Assembly: GCA_017883605.1 (NCBI GenBank)
Contig: JADGNH010000047.1
Coordinates: 1-12,655, forward strand
Length of the DNA stretch: 12,655 nt
From: Methanobacteriaceae archaeon
GTDB taxonomy: Archaea; Methanobacteriota; Methanobacteria; Methanobacteriales; Methanobacteriaceae
Reading direction: 5' to 3'
Shown here: piece by piece, positions 11,846 to 12,655 of the stretch
Layout of the letters: each line of letters starts with the position of its first letter
How positions within the stretch are numbered: position 1 is the stretch's first letter
Translations under genes and position numbers: made by a program
Notes under the pieces: generated by a model
The model's database searches: none
What the model was told of the DNA's origin: nothing
What the model saw: the letters and a program-made list of their open reading frames with translations, nothing else

Positions 11846-12655
11846 ATGAAAATCACAGCTCTTACTAGAAAAGAAGCCCAGGACATAGTTACCAACCGGA
11901 TATATCTGCTGGTAATTTTTGTTCAAATATTTATTATTTTAGGAGCGTATGGTCTGGCCATTGTAAGTTCTGTTGCAACAGATCCAGCTCTTTTGGACAC
12001 CTATGGGTTTACATCATCCCTCAAAGTGGGAATTCCAGAGGATCTAAGAGGATCAGAGCTGGCCCAGGATCTTGAAGCCCAAAAACTTGGCCTGATCTAT
12101 TACAATAATACAGAGGATGTTTACAAATTTTTAGGGCCCGAATTGGTGGCTATAGTTGGGTTTTCTTCCCAGGGAGAGCTTACTTTACAAATAGACAACT
12201 CCAACGTTTTTTACCCGGTAATTTCAGGAAAGTTAGATAATGCAGTTAATACATTTAAACTAACAAATAAACTGGAAGCAGCAGGAATAAACAAATCTGA
12301 AATCCAAAAAATACAAAATCCAGTCAATTTAGTGGAGATAAAAGATGAAAGCTATGATCAAAAGGTTCCCATTGCCCTGGACAGTTCATACTTTGTTGAA
12401 GTGATGTATGGATTTATTGTGCCGTTTATTCTGCTTCTACCCTTTTTCATGGCCAGTAATATTGTAACAGACAGTGTGGTAGGTGAAAGGGAGAGGAAAA
12501 CCTTTGAAGTTCTTTTAATGGTCCCCCTTTCCAGTTCTATGGTGATGATAGGTAAAATAATTCCGATTTTAACCTTTTCAATATTGCAGAGTATGGCCTG
12601 GATCCTACTTCTGGATTTCTTGAAAGTTCCCATCTACAATCCGGTTATACTGCTT
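11846..12655 (+). CDS. ABC-2 type exporter permease, second (cut by window end)
   Basis: The frame is open from ATG 11846 to the window edge (270 codons) with no stop, so the C-terminus is missing here. It is a diverged paralogue of the preceding permease: a first helix at about 19-43, an extracytoplasmic domain at 44-187, a second helix at about 188-207, the coupling segment [15 protein letters not shown] at 210-224, and further helices at about 234-258. It begins with [18 protein letters not shown]. The gap from the first permease is 18 nt, and no strong ribosome site is visible, so translation may be coupled. A pair of unlike permeases served by one ATPase implies a heterodimeric channel. 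Confidence in family is high; the transported compound is unknown. Confidence 0.85.
   Translation, partial: MKITALTRKEAQDIVTNRIYLLVIFVQIFIILGAYGLAIVSSVATDPALLDTYGFTSSLKVGIPEDLRGSELAQDLEAQKLGLIYYNNTEDVYKFLGPELVAIVGFSSQGELTLQIDNSNVFYPVISGKLDNAVNTFKLTNKLEAAGINKSEIQKIQNPVNLVEIKDESYDQKVPIALDSSYFVEVMYGFIVPFILLLPFFMASNIVTDSVVGERERKTFEVLLMVPLSSSMVMIGKIIPILTFSILQSMAWILLLDFLKVPIYNPVILL

Overview
The window looks like chromosomal DNA of a hydrogenotrophic methanogen of the order Methanobacteriales, most like Methanobacterium. This is judged from gene content and style, not from a database search. The intergenic DNA is very AT-rich. Ribosome binding sites match GAGGT or AGGTGAT, sometimes ahead of TTG starts. 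Archaeal TATA-type promoters and plain oligo-T terminators are visible. The genes are a methanogen-typical mix: a DsrE-like sulfur-carrier protein, an archaeal S2P-type membrane protease, MoeA, an HdeD/DUF308 membrane protein, a DUF2769 Cys-rich protein, a CadD-type transporter and an ABC-2 exporter. I see no rRNA, tRNA, CRISPR array, integrase or insertion sequence.

Layout. Positions 1-117 carry the 3' end of an unidentified gene, overlapped by a DsrE-family gene (27-536) and followed by a small basic zinc-ribbon gene (563-766). These converge on two minus-strand genes: a site-2 protease with a PDZ domain (861-2018) and moeA (2186-3400). A 489-bp non-coding stretch leads into a plus-strand run: an HdeD-like membrane protein (3890-4378), a metallophosphoesterase (4605-5453) and a large membrane-anchored alkaline-phosphatase-superfamily enzyme (5549-7645). 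A minus-strand DUF2769 gene (7849-8160) is divergent from a cadD-like gene (8640-9245), with 479 bp of AT-rich repeats between them. Last comes an ABC-2 exporter cluster: an ATPase (9387-10304), a 323-bp repeat-rich gap, one permease (10628-11827) and a second, paralogous permease cut by the window edge (11846-12655).

How the genes may work together. The three ABC genes probably form one exporter with two different membrane subunits. The metallophosphoesterase and the membrane-anchored phosphodiesterase are adjacent and co-oriented and may both act on envelope phosphoesters; the substrate is unknown. MoeA would serve the tungsten or molybdenum enzymes a methanogen needs. The Cys-rich DUF2769 protein beside a heavy-metal-type transporter could be a metal-handling pair, but this rests on position only.

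The most unusual feature is not a gene. Many 3' gene ends and gaps carry short direct duplications of 14-35 bp period, and in four genes (a fifth is weak) the duplicated segment contains the stop codon. The ABC gap holds the longest one, a 32-bp tandem repeat with an adjacent perfect palindrome. No clearly novel defence or mobile system is visible.
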